Of a DNA stretch of 64,000 nucleotides, positions 28,434 through 36,562 are shown one piece after another. The position numbers and the translations under genes were made by a program. The first letter of the stretch is position 1. Each line of letters opens with the position of its first letter. The DNA lies in the NCBI RefSeq assembly GCF_900537085.1, contig NZ_UNRE01000002.1, positions 289-64,288 of the forward strand, read 5' to 3'. This DNA comes from Agarivorans sp. Alg241-V36 (GTDB lineage Bacteria; Pseudomonadota; Gammaproteobacteria; Enterobacterales; Celerinatantimonadaceae). The notes below the pieces were generated by a model. That model was not told the origin of the DNA and ran no database searches. It saw nothing but the letters and a program-made list of their open reading frames with translations.

Positions 28434-29363
28434 TTAACTAAGGCCGATACGTTGCTCTACTTGAGCAAGGGTAGGTAGCGGCGCCACTGCGCCATAACCA
28501 GTAATGGTGATAGAAGCCGTAGCATTCGCGTATTTAAGACATTCTTGTAGTTCAGCTCCACGTACATAATGGGTACAGAAAGAACCGGCAAATGAGTCTC
28601 CCGCGGCTGTTGCGTCTACCGCGGTGACTTTATGTGGTTTAATACTGAAACGCTCATTGTGGTTTGCTACTGTTGCGCCTTCAGAACCTTGCTTTAACAC
28701 CACTATTTTTGCACCAAGCCTTAAGTAGTGATCGATGATTTCATCCGCATGTTTTAGGCCAGTGAGCAGCTGTGCTTCATCAATGCTAGGGAAGCAAATG
28801 TCTACCTGGCTAATGGTTTCGTTGATGATCGCTTTAGCGCGATTAAGTGACCAAAGCTTCAAGCGTAGATTGGTATCGTAAGACACTAAGGTATCGGTTT
28901 CTCGGGCCAGATCTATTGCTGCAAATACCGCGTCACAGCTAGAGTCGCTAATTGCCTGAGTGATCGCTGTGGTGTGAAGTAACTTAGCGTTAGCAATGGC
29001 TTCAACCGGAAGTTGCTGCTTACTAATCAGGCTAGCTGCAGAGCCCTTTCTTAAGAAAGAGAAATGATGGCCTTGTTCGTTATGAGTAATAAAATAAACA
29101 CCAGTGTGGGCATTGCTATTACTCAGCACCAAATCACTGGCTACCGACTCTTGCTGCCAAAGTGCTCTAAATTGCTCACCAAATTCGTCATCGCCTAGGT
29201 GGGTGATCATGCCTACGTTTGCACCTTGGCGTGCGGCTGCAATGGCGAAGTTAGAAACGTCGCCACCAAAGCCACTTAAAAAATCTGGCTCCATGGCTTT
29301 AGACTGCTTTATTTGACTGAATTCATACATCGGTTCGCCAAAACTTAATATCTCGCTAAACAT
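28434..29363 (-). CDS. PfkB-family 2-keto-3-deoxy sugar acid kinase
   Basis: A 309-residue ribokinase-family kinase. The N-terminal GGDVSNFAIAAARQGANVG segment matches the substrate-binding signature and DATAAGDSFAGSF (a variant of DTTGAGD) carries the catalytic base Asp. KDG kinases share the N-terminal SFGEPMYEF-type start. Expected reaction: phosphorylation of 2-keto-3-deoxy-galactonate or -gluconate at C6 for the aldolase encoded next. First gene of the - strand operon, with a near-perfect operator palindrome 74 bp upstream. AGGACAGGTC precedes the ATG. Confidence 0.9.
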   Translation of the reverse strand: MFSEILSFGEPMYEFSQIKQSKAMEPDFLSGFGGDVSNFAIAAARQGANVGMITHLGDDEFGEQFRALWQQESVASDLVLSNSNAHTGVYFITHNEQGHHFSFLRKGSAASLISKQQLPVEAIANAKLLHTTAITQAISDSSCDAVFAAIDLARETDTLVSYDTNLRLKLWSLNRAKAIINETISQVDICFPSIDEAQLLTGLKHADEIIDHYLRLGAKIVVLKQGSEGATVANHNERFSIKPHKVTAVDATAAGDSFAGSFCTHYVRGAELQECLKYANATASITITGYGAVAPLPTLAQVEQRIGLS

Positions 29364-29436
29364 GACCTGTCCTATTTGATTGCATTAATAAGAAGGGTTA
29401 ATCCCTTTAATAAAGTTGATGGTATGGGATGAATTT

Positions 29437-29454
29437 ATTTTGGTCAACCAAAAT
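29437..29454. promoter_or_regulatory. strong UxuR/ExuR-like operator before the kinase operon
   Basis: ATTTTGGTCAACCAAAAT: arms perfectly complementary, core TTGGTCAACCAA (29440-29451) fits TTGGT-NN-ACCAA at every defined base. It lies in the 342-bp divergent gap 29364-29705 between the kinase operon and the reductase operon. Confidence 0.82.
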
Positions 29455-29617
29455 GGATTTTCAGCTTGTTTCTGCAATAAATAGATTTTAGCTTGTGTTT
29501 TCTTTGCTTAAGTGTATGTTTTTATTGTATTTGTGGTAATTCTAACACGGTTTTTTATTGATCTAAGTCAGTATTGGACTATTGTTTATTGTATTCTTGT
29601 TAGCCATTTACGCTTAA

Positions 29618-29693
29618 TTGGTTTACCATTTTGTGATTGTAATCACGGCTATCGAACCGGTTTGTCGGTATAAATGCCGTATTGGTTGAACAA
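29618..29693. promoter_or_regulatory. two UxuR/ExuR-like operators before the reductase operon
   Basis: TTGGTTTACCAT (29618-29629) and TTGGTTGAACAA (29682-29693), each with one mismatch to TTGGT-NN-ACCAA, spaced 64 bp (about six turns). The second ends 12 bp before the start codon of the mannitol-dehydrogenase-family gene, a position suited to repression. Confidence 0.7.
29632..29647. promoter_or_regulatory. CRP-like site
   Basis: TGTGA-TTGTAA-TCACG, one mismatch to TGTGA-N6-TCACA, 2 bp after the first operator copy and 58 bp upstream of the start codon. Suggests cAMP-CRP control of the reductase operon. Confidence 0.58.
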
Positions 29694-29705
29694 TTGGATG
29701 GATGA

Positions 29706-31178
29706 ATGGCAGTAGGTAATCAAATAAGCCAGATTAAAGATCGGTTTAACGAAGTAACAAAGTACGACAGGGAACAGTTAAGCACTAAAATTGTTCACAT
29801 TGGGTTTGGCGCATTTCACCGTGGTCATCAAGCCGTATATAACGATTTAACCAACCAAGCTTCTGGCGAGTTGTGGGGTATTTGTGAAGTAAACATGTTT
29901 GGCAGCGAAGATCTGATTGCCAATTTGGTAAACCAAGACTGCTTGTTTTCGGTGGTTGAAAAGTCTAAAGACACCACCACTTCTCGCTTAGTGCGCACTG
30001 TTAGTGAAGCCATTCATACCCCTGCTACCGGTATTGCTGCTGCCATTGCCAAAATAGCAGAGCCGCAGGTGGCGATTGTTTCCTTAACTATTACAGAAAA
30101 AGGCTACTGTGTTGATCCTCAATCTGGTCAATTAGATGAAGCCAATGCGTTGATTCAACATGATTTAGCTAACCCTCAGCAGCCGCAATCAGCCTTAGGA
30201 TTAATTACCGAGGCCTTGCGAGTTCGTCGTGATAACGGCCTAGCTGCTATTAGCGTATTGTCTTGTGACAATATTCCCGAGAACGGCCACCTTACTAAAA
30301 ATGCACTACTGGCTTACGCAGCTAAGTTAGATAAAGAGCTAGCTGCTTGGATTAAGCAAAACGTTAGCTTCCCTAGCACTATGGTTGACCGCATTTGTCC
30401 TGCTATGACCCAAGAAGCATTTGCAGCCATTGAGGCAGAGGTTGGTTATGCCGACCCATGCGGCGTGGTTTGTGAAGACTTTCGGCAGTGGGTAATCGAA
30501 GACAACTTTGTCGCTGGTCGTCCAGACTGGGATTTAGCTGGTGCTATGTTTGTTGCCGACGTACTGCCCTATGAAGAAATGAAGTTGCGCATGCTAAATG
30601 GTAGCCACTCTTTCTTGGCTTATAACGGTGCGCTGGCTGGTTACGAATATATCTATCAGTGCATGCAAGACCCTACGTTTAAAGCCGCAACCCTAAAGCT
30701 TATGACGCAAGAGCAAGCTAAATCTTTAAGCCCTAGCCTTAATGTTGACTTGCCTGAGTACGCCAACTTACTGATAGCTCGCTTTAGCAACGCCAACGTT
30801 AAACATAAGACCGCTCAAATTGCGATGGACGGCTCGCAAAAGCTTCCTCAGCGTGCTGTAGATCCACTGCTTCATCTGCAAAAAGCAGGTTTAAAAGTGA
30901 CTTGTTTACCGGTTCTTATTGCCGGCTGGATGCACTCGGTGATTCGTGCGGTGAAACAGGGCGAGCAAATTGTTGACCCCTTAGCAGAGCAATTTAAACA
31001 GATAGTTGAAGGCAATGCAGAGCCGCTTGCTCAAGCCAAGCTGTTGCTTTCAATTAACAAAATTTTTGGAACATTAGGTAATGATAACGACAAGTTTAGC
31101 CAGCAGGTGCTATCTGCGTTTGTATCTATTGAAGAATATGGCATTGAGTCTGTGATTGACTCGATTGCAGTGAATTAG
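29706..31178 (+). CDS. mannitol dehydrogenase-family oxidoreductase (UxuB/UxaB-like)
   Basis: A 490-residue NAD-dependent polyol/aldonate dehydrogenase of the mannitol dehydrogenase family, close in length to E. coli UxuB (486). N-terminal VHIGFGAFHRGHQAVY holds the Rossmann motif; SCDNIPENG and MVDRICPAMT are family signatures, and KLRMLNGSHSFLAYNG carries the catalytic lysine region. The family interconverts fructuronate/mannonate, tagaturonate/altronate or ketoses/polyols. The next gene resembles L-galactonate 5-dehydrogenase, whose product is tagaturonate, so tagaturonate reduction is an attractive reading (inference). First gene of a + strand three-gene operon with 9- and 14-bp gaps. Confidence 0.87.
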   Translation: MAVGNQISQIKDRFNEVTKYDREQLSTKIVHIGFGAFHRGHQAVYNDLTNQASGELWGICEVNMFGSEDLIANLVNQDCLFSVVEKSKDTTTSRLVRTVSEAIHTPATGIAAAIAKIAEPQVAIVSLTITEKGYCVDPQSGQLDEANALIQHDLANPQQPQSALGLITEALRVRRDNGLAAISVLSCDNIPENGHLTKNALLAYAAKLDKELAAWIKQNVSFPSTMVDRICPAMTQEAFAAIEAEVGYADPCGVVCEDFRQWVIEDNFVAGRPDWDLAGAMFVADVLPYEEMKLRMLNGSHSFLAYNGALAGYEYIYQCMQDPTFKAATLKLMTQEQAKSLSPSLNVDLPEYANLLIARFSNANVKHKTAQIAMDGSQKLPQRAVDPLLHLQKAGLKVTCLPVLIAGWMHSVIRAVKQGEQIVDPLAEQFKQIVEGNAEPLAQAKLLLSINKIFGTLGNDNDKFSQQVLSAFVSIEEYGIESVIDSIAVN

Positions 31179-31187
31179 GAAATAATA

Positions 31188-32204
31188 ATGAAAACATTAG
31201 TTTGTAACGAACCTTTCTCGATTGAATATGTGGAACGTGAGAAGCCTTCATTTGCTGAAAACGAAGTATTACTTAAGGTAAAAGCAGTAGGGATCTGTGG
31301 CACCGACATTCACGCTTTTGCTGGTCGCCAGCCATTTTTTAGCTATCCGCGAGTACTTGGCCACGAAATTAGTGGTGTAGTTGAAGCCGTAGGCAGTGAG
31401 TGTGGCACTGCTAAAGTAGGCGAACGTTTCTCGGTGATTCCTTGTATTCCCTGTGGTGTTTGTTCTGCTTGTCAGGAAGGGAAAACCAACTGCTGTGAAA
31501 ATGTCTCTCTTTATGGTGTTCACCAAGATGGCGGCTTTACCGAGTATCTAAGTGTATTAGAAAGCAACTTAGTAAAATTGCCTGAAACCGTAAGTGATAG
31601 CCAAGGCGCGTTGATTGAGTGTTTTGCGATTAGTGCGCATGCAGTTCGCCGCGCCGAGGTTAAAGCTGGCCAACGTGTATTACAAGTAGGCGCTGGCCCA
31701 ATTGGTTTAGCAGCAGCTGCCATTGCAAAGGCAAATGGTGCAGAAGTGGTCGTAGCCGACGTAAGTGATGAGCGCCGTGCTCATGTAGAAAAAGCCTTAG
31801 GCATTAAAACCTTAAACCCTCTTGCGGAAAGCTATGTTGATGACCTAAAAGCAGCCTTTGGCGGCAACTTGGCATGCACCTTACTAGACGCCACTGGGAA
31901 CAAAGGCTCTATGAGCCGCAGCGTTGAGCTAATTCGCCATGGCGGCAAGATTGTATTCATCGGTTTGTACATCGGTGACCTGGTGCTAGACGACCCAACA
32001 TTCCATAAAAAAGAAACCACCTTATTAAGCAGTCGTAATGCAACTCGTGAAGATTTTGAGCGAGTGATCGAGTTGATGAGCAAAGGCGAAATCGACGAAA
32101 ACATCATGAAAAACCATGATTACGATTTTGACACCGTTGGTCTTTCATACCAACAAGATGTAGTAAACAACAAAACGCTTATTAAGGGCGTAATCAACTT
32201 TTAG
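31188..32204 (+). CDS. zinc alcohol dehydrogenase, LgoD-like (L-galactonate 5-dehydrogenase)
   Basis: A 338-residue medium-chain zinc dehydrogenase. Catalytic zinc ligands are Cys37, His59 and Glu60 (GICGTD, LGHE); structural zinc cysteines are 89, 92, 95 and 103; the Rossmann motif is VGAGPIGLAAAAIAKANGA. It strongly resembles, from memory, E. coli YjjN/LgoD, sharing AVGICGTDIHA, QPFFSYPRVLGHE, GVHQDGGFTEYLSV, FAISAHAVRRA and the KKETT-SRNAT stretch. LgoD oxidises L-galactonate to tagaturonate. Here it would serve L-galactose-derived acids from agar or porphyran (inference). AGGAAATAATA precedes the ATG. Confidence 0.85.
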   Translation: MKTLVCNEPFSIEYVEREKPSFAENEVLLKVKAVGICGTDIHAFAGRQPFFSYPRVLGHEISGVVEAVGSECGTAKVGERFSVIPCIPCGVCSACQEGKTNCCENVSLYGVHQDGGFTEYLSVLESNLVKLPETVSDSQGALIECFAISAHAVRRAEVKAGQRVLQVGAGPIGLAAAAIAKANGAEVVVADVSDERRAHVEKALGIKTLNPLAESYVDDLKAAFGGNLACTLLDATGNKGSMSRSVELIRHGGKIVFIGLYIGDLVLDDPTFHKKETTLLSSRNATREDFERVIELMSKGEIDENIMKNHDYDFDTVGLSYQQDVVNNKTLIKGVINF

Positions 32205-32218
32205 TCGCGCAGGTAAAT

Positions 32219-33226
32219 ATGACAACAGTACACGTAAAAGAAGCCGAGTTAAAAGCACTTGCGCTAAACAAATTAATTGCCGCTGGCCTAGATGAAGCGA
32301 CCGCCAACGAAGTAACCGAAGTATTGATTCATGCAGACGCGACTGGGGTTCATTCTCACGGCGTAATGCGAGTAGAGCACTATTGTGAGCGTCTTGCTAA
32401 AGGCGGCCTGAATGCCAAAGCAACTTTTTCAGTAGAGCAAGTATCACCATCAGTGGCGGTGTTGGACTCAGATGATGGCATGGGGCATTCCGCGCTAATT
32501 GCTGCTACCAAACACGGCATAAACCTAGCTTCTGATACCGGCTTAGGTTTTGTAAGTGTCAAGAATACTTCGCATTGTGGGGCGCTATCATACTTTATGG
32601 AGCAAGCCACAAATGCGGGTATGATTGCCATTGGTATGACTCAAACAGACACTTGTGTTGCCCCGCATGGCGGCGCTGCAAAGTTTTTGGGAACCAACCC
32701 AATTGCCTTTGGCTTCCCAGTTGAAGGTTCTACTCCTATGATCATCGACATGGCAACCAGTGCAACAGCTTACGGTAAGTTGCTGCATGCTAAAGAAACA
32801 GGTCAGTCGATTGGTAAAGGTTTAGCGATTGATGCAGAGGGCAATGAAACGACTGATCCGCATAAAGTGGCTAACTTGCTGCCGTTTGGTGGGCATAAAG
32901 GTTCGGGAATTGCACTAGCGATTGATGCTTTAACCGGCATGTTGATGGGCGCTAACTTTGGTAACCATATCGTAAAAATGTACGGTGATTACGAAAAAAT
33001 GCGCAAGCTAGCAAGCTTAGTGATAGTGATTGACCCGAAGAAGTTGGGTAATCCCATGTTTGCAGTAATGATGGCTGCAATGGTGAAAGAACTACACGAA
33101 GTTCCACCGGTACCGGGTGTTGATAAAGTGCTTGCGCCAAATGACCTTCAAGTGGCTTATCGAGCAGAGTGCGACCTTAATGGCATTCCAGTGGCGCAAG
33201 GTGTTTACGACTACCTAGTGAGTTAA
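32219..33226 (+). CDS. Ldh2-family malate/lactate-type dehydrogenase
   Basis: A 335-residue NAD(P)-dependent dehydrogenase of the malate/L-lactate/ureidoglycolate family, which has a fold distinct from classical Ldh. Conserved blocks are HADATGVHSHGVMRVEHY near residues 38-55, SVKNTSHCGALSYF, FLGTNPIAFGFP and LLPFGGHKGSGIALAID. Family substrates include L-malate, sulfolactate, ureidoglycolate and 2,3-diketo-L-gulonate. The role in this operon is unknown; oxidation or reduction of a 2-hydroxy or 2-keto acid from the sugar acid branch is likely. Last gene of the operon, 14 bp after the LgoD-like gene. Confidence 0.85.
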   Translation: MTTVHVKEAELKALALNKLIAAGLDEATANEVTEVLIHADATGVHSHGVMRVEHYCERLAKGGLNAKATFSVEQVSPSVAVLDSDDGMGHSALIAATKHGINLASDTGLGFVSVKNTSHCGALSYFMEQATNAGMIAIGMTQTDTCVAPHGGAAKFLGTNPIAFGFPVEGSTPMIIDMATSATAYGKLLHAKETGQSIGKGLAIDAEGNETTDPHKVANLLPFGGHKGSGIALAIDALTGMLMGANFGNHIVKMYGDYEKMRKLASLVIVIDPKKLGNPMFAVMMAAMVKELHEVPPVPGVDKVLAPNDLQVAYRAECDLNGIPVAQGVYDYLVS

Positions 33227-33469
33227 GTGTTTTAAAAAAGGTAGCAATATGGTGTCGCTCTGTGTTGCTACTAGCCTAGGTGCTCTCCTGCAATGGTTCC
33301 GCGGGCATCTAGGTTTCTCCTCTTTTTGACTGTGACTAGTCCCCTTAGTTACGGCGCCTTTCTTATTGGTATTACTTATTGTTTTTAATGACTTTTTTAT
33401 TGGCTTTGAGTTTTCCAAATATCGCTTTGGCTCACATTAGAACTTAAATTGGTGTGCTAATTTTGCAAT

Positions 33470-33523
33470 TTGGTTATCCAATATTGCTTAGTGGTTGTCC
33501 AAATATTGGTTTTGGTTATCCTT
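33470..33523. promoter_or_regulatory. triple operator array before the first GH50 gene
   Basis: Three copies of TGGTTRTCC in direct order: TTGGTTATCCAA (33470-33481), GTGGTTGTCCAA (33491-33502) and TTGGTTATCCTT (33512-33523), each exactly 21 bp after the last. They end 17 bp before the GH50 start codon. All differ from TTGGT-NN-ACCAA by T for A at position 8. The 314-bp gap 33227-33540 also has a weak stem GTAGCAA / TTGCTAC (33241-33247 with 33265-33271) and nothing else recognised. Confidence 0.7.
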
Positions 33524-33540
33524 TTAAGGGAGGAAATATT

Positions 33541-36474
33541 GTGTTGTTTAAAAAAAGCAACTTAGCAATCCTAGTATCAGTTGTATTAGCTGGGGTATCT
33601 ACATCAAACGTCATTGCAGATGACACTAAGCAGTCTAGTGAAAATGCAGCCACTTCGGGTGATATGACCAGCGCGGCAACGCCGCTTGATTTCACCGAAG
33701 CTGCAGTATTAGAAAAAATCACCCATAGTCATAGTCAGTTTTCGGTGCTTAAGAAAACTGCCCAGCAAAGTAAAGATGGCTTGAAGCTGAATTTTGATGC
33801 GATTTCAGAAGCTGAAGCGCAATCAAAATGGCCCAATGTGAAAATTCACTCTAAGGCAGGCCCTTGGGATTGGAATACTAAAGGCGGGCTAAAAGTCGCT
33901 TTAGAAAACCCAGGCAGCGAAGATGTTCGCATAGAAATGAAGGTAAGCGACAACATTGGCATTATGGGTTCTGCCGATAACCAAGTGGACTTACCCATCA
34001 TTTTGCCTGCCGGTAAAACCACTATTGTCGATTTTCTGTTTAACGGTACTCAAATGAATATTGAGGGTTACCGTGGTGGCAGTAAGTTAAATTTAAAAAG
34101 CATCGCCGAGATTCAGTTTTACTCTGTTGGGCCTATCGCTGCTCAAGAAGTGATTATTCGCGATCTTAACTTTATTGAACGCACTGGCGATTTTGTAAAA
34201 TCAGAAGCGCGTGAAGCGCAAGTGATTGCTGCACCCATTCCTACCATATTGTCTTTAGCTGATTTTAACGATGGTTCGAAAGGTATCGTGAGTAAAACTC
34301 ACGGTACAACTATTACTTCGGTAGACCGAGGTCAGGGCAAGGGCCTTAAAATTGACTACGCTGCCGACGCTTCCTATCCCAGTGTTACCTTTAGTGCAGA
34401 TAAACCTTGGAATTGGTCTGAGCATGGCGACTTCACTTTAGCCTTCGATGTTGAAAACACTAGCGAGGCTGGTGCTCAACTATTTATCCGCGTTGATGAT
34501 GACGTTAACGAAAAACAAGGTGGCAGTGCCAATGGTGTTATCCATAGTCGTACTGGTTATGTTCAGTTGCCAGCAGGCGAAGCGGGTACTTACTACTTTA
34601 CTTTAGAAGAGCTGGCTAAAACGCTTGATTCTGGGATGCGAGGCGAGCCGCCGAAGAAGTCTTATCAAGCGCAAGCGATTAACTTTGGCTGGGGTGAGCA
34701 GAAGCTAGATCTAAGCAATATTGTTAGCTTTCAGTTGTACATGCAGGATCTGCAAAGTGATGTGGGTCTAGTGATAGACAACATTCGTTTGGTGCCCAAT
34801 TTAAGTGCCGATACTAGCCGTTATGAAGGTTTGTTGGACGAATTTGGCCAGTTTGCCAATGAAGATTGGGCCGAGAAGGTTCATTCTGCCGAAGAGTTAC
34901 AATCACGTGCTAAAGCCGATGTGAAATTGATTGATGCTGCTAAGCAGATGGATGATAGAACCCCTTACGGTGGTTGGAAACAAGGGCCTAAATTAGAAGC
35001 CACTGGCTACTTTAGAACGGAGAAAGTAGACGGTAAATGGTCTTTAGTTGACCCAAGCGGTTATCTGTATTTTGCCACGGGTTTAGACAACATTCGGATG
35101 GACGATACCTACACCACCACCGGTGTTGGCTTTACTGATTTGGTATTGTCGGAAGATCTTAGCTTGCGTCCTAGCCAGATTTCTCAAGACAGCTATGTAG
35201 ATAATCAAGACTCTCGTTCGGTTGCTTCGGATCTGCGAAATAGCATGTTTACCTGGCTACCTAGCTATAAAGATGCACTCGCCCAGAATTACCAATACTC
35301 AACCATGATTCACACCGGTCCGCTTGAGCATGGTGAAGTGTATAGCTTCTACAGCGCTAACTTGCAGCGTAAATATGCGCCCGATTCTCGTGATGAAGCG
35401 ATTGCAGTTTGGCGCGACGTAACCTTAGCGCGAATGCTGGATTGGGGCTTTACCTCGTTAGGTAACTGGGCAGATCCAAGTTTCTATGGCAATCAAAAAG
35501 TAGCTTATGTGGCTAACGGCTGGATTGTGGGCGATCACCAACGGATTAACACCGGTAACGATTACTGGGGGCCAATGCACGACCCTTACGATCCAGAATT
35601 TGTTGAGTCGGTGAAAACTATGGCCATGCAAGTGGCTGCCGAGGTTGAACAAGACCCTTGGTGTATTGGCACCTTTGTAGATAACGAAATGAGCTGGGGT
35701 AATACCGAGTTTGACGCTAACCACTACGCCTTAGCCATTGCCGCTTTGCGTGCTGATGCAAAAGATAGCTTTGCTAAAGCTGCGTTTGTTGGCTTGTTAG
35801 AGGCGAAATATGCGCAAGATTTACAGGCACTAAACAAAGCCTGGGGCAGCGAGCTTAAATCTTGGGATGAACTGGCCAAGGGCTATGTTCACCAAGGTGA
35901 ACTCAACGAGGCGCTTAAAGCCGACTACAGTATGTTCTTGGCAGATCACTCAGACCGCTACTTTGCGATTGTTCAGCAACAGATGAAGCAGGTTATGCCT
36001 AATCATCTTTACTTGGGCGCTCGCTTTACCGAGTGGGGCATTACGCCGGAAGCCGCGAAAAGTGCTGCTCAGTATGTAGATGTAATGAGCTACAACCTGT
36101 ATGGCAATGATATGTCGAAAGGCGACTGGAGCCATTTAGCCGAGTTGGATATGCCAAGCATTATTGGTGAGTTTCACTTTGGGGCTACCGACAGCGGTAT
36201 GTTCCACCCGGGCTTAGTAGCGGCAGATACCCAACAAGGGCGCGCCGAGAAGTATGCCCATTACATGGACAGCGTTATTGCTAACCCATATTTCGTAGGT
36301 GCTCATTGGTTCCAATACCTAGACTCGCCAACTACTGGTCGAGCTTGGGATGGAGAAAACTATAACAATGGTTTTGTCACTGTGGCCGATTCACCCTACG
36401 AAAAACTGGTAGCCGGGGCCGCCGAAGTTAACCGTAAGTTGTACCCGCAACGCTACCCAGACCTAGTGAAATAA
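33541..36474 (+). CDS. exported GH50 beta-agarase (1)
   Basis: A 977-residue GH50 enzyme, expected to release neoagaro-oligosaccharides (typically neoagarobiose) from agarose. It has a signal peptide ending near NVIA-D, two related carbohydrate-binding-like jelly-roll segments (about 45-225 and 240-425), then a (beta/alpha)8 catalytic domain (about 460-970). Acid/base Glu716 (FVDNEMSWG) and nucleophile Glu877 (IIGEFHFG) are 161 residues apart, as in the structurally known Aga50D. The frame is open to 33454, but GTG 33541 is chosen because GGGAGG lies 7-12 bases before it and the signal peptide starts there. The operator triplet sits immediately upstream. Confidence 0.93.
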   Translation: MLFKKSNLAILVSVVLAGVSTSNVIADDTKQSSENAATSGDMTSAATPLDFTEAAVLEKITHSHSQFSVLKKTAQQSKDGLKLNFDAISEAEAQSKWPNVKIHSKAGPWDWNTKGGLKVALENPGSEDVRIEMKVSDNIGIMGSADNQVDLPIILPAGKTTIVDFLFNGTQMNIEGYRGGSKLNLKSIAEIQFYSVGPIAAQEVIIRDLNFIERTGDFVKSEAREAQVIAAPIPTILSLADFNDGSKGIVSKTHGTTITSVDRGQGKGLKIDYAADASYPSVTFSADKPWNWSEHGDFTLAFDVENTSEAGAQLFIRVDDDVNEKQGGSANGVIHSRTGYVQLPAGEAGTYYFTLEELAKTLDSGMRGEPPKKSYQAQAINFGWGEQKLDLSNIVSFQLYMQDLQSDVGLVIDNIRLVPNLSADTSRYEGLLDEFGQFANEDWAEKVHSAEELQSRAKADVKLIDAAKQMDDRTPYGGWKQGPKLEATGYFRTEKVDGKWSLVDPSGYLYFATGLDNIRMDDTYTTTGVGFTDLVLSEDLSLRPSQISQDSYVDNQDSRSVASDLRNSMFTWLPSYKDALAQNYQYSTMIHTGPLEHGEVYSFYSANLQRKYAPDSRDEAIAVWRDVTLARMLDWGFTSLGNWADPSFYGNQKVAYVANGWIVGDHQRINTGNDYWGPMHDPYDPEFVESVKTMAMQVAAEVEQDPWCIGTFVDNEMSWGNTEFDANHYALAIAALRADAKDSFAKAAFVGLLEAKYAQDLQALNKAWGSELKSWDELAKGYVHQGELNEALKADYSMFLADHSDRYFAIVQQQMKQVMPNHLYLGARFTEWGITPEAAKSAAQYVDVMSYNLYGNDMSKGDWSHLAELDMPSIIGEFHFGATDSGMFHPGLVAADTQQGRAEKYAHYMDSVIANPYFVGAHWFQYLDSPTTGRAWDGENYNNGFVTVADSPYEKLVAGAAEVNRKLYPQRYPDLVK

Positions 36475-36490
36475 GAGGTAAGTGCACTAA

Positions 36491-36515
36491 AAAAGACGAG
36501 CTTAGCTCGTCTTTT
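36491..36515. terminator. terminator after GH50 (1)
   Basis: Perfect stem AAAAGACGAGC / GCTCGTCTTTT with loop TTA (36491-36501 with 36505-36515), 16 bp after the GH50 stop. Confidence 0.88.
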
Positions 36516-36562
36516 GATTTATCTGAACTATCACAATAACTAAACGCGCAGTAAGGAAACAT

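Noticed and set aside
33241-33271. Stem GTAGCAA / TTGCTAC after the Ldh2 gene as a terminator
   Set aside because: The loop is 17 bases and no T-run follows, so support is too weak.
33454-33540. N-terminal extension of GH50 (1) starting at 33454
   Set aside because: The extension would translate through the operator triplet; GTG 33541 has a strong ribosome site and begins a proper signal peptide.
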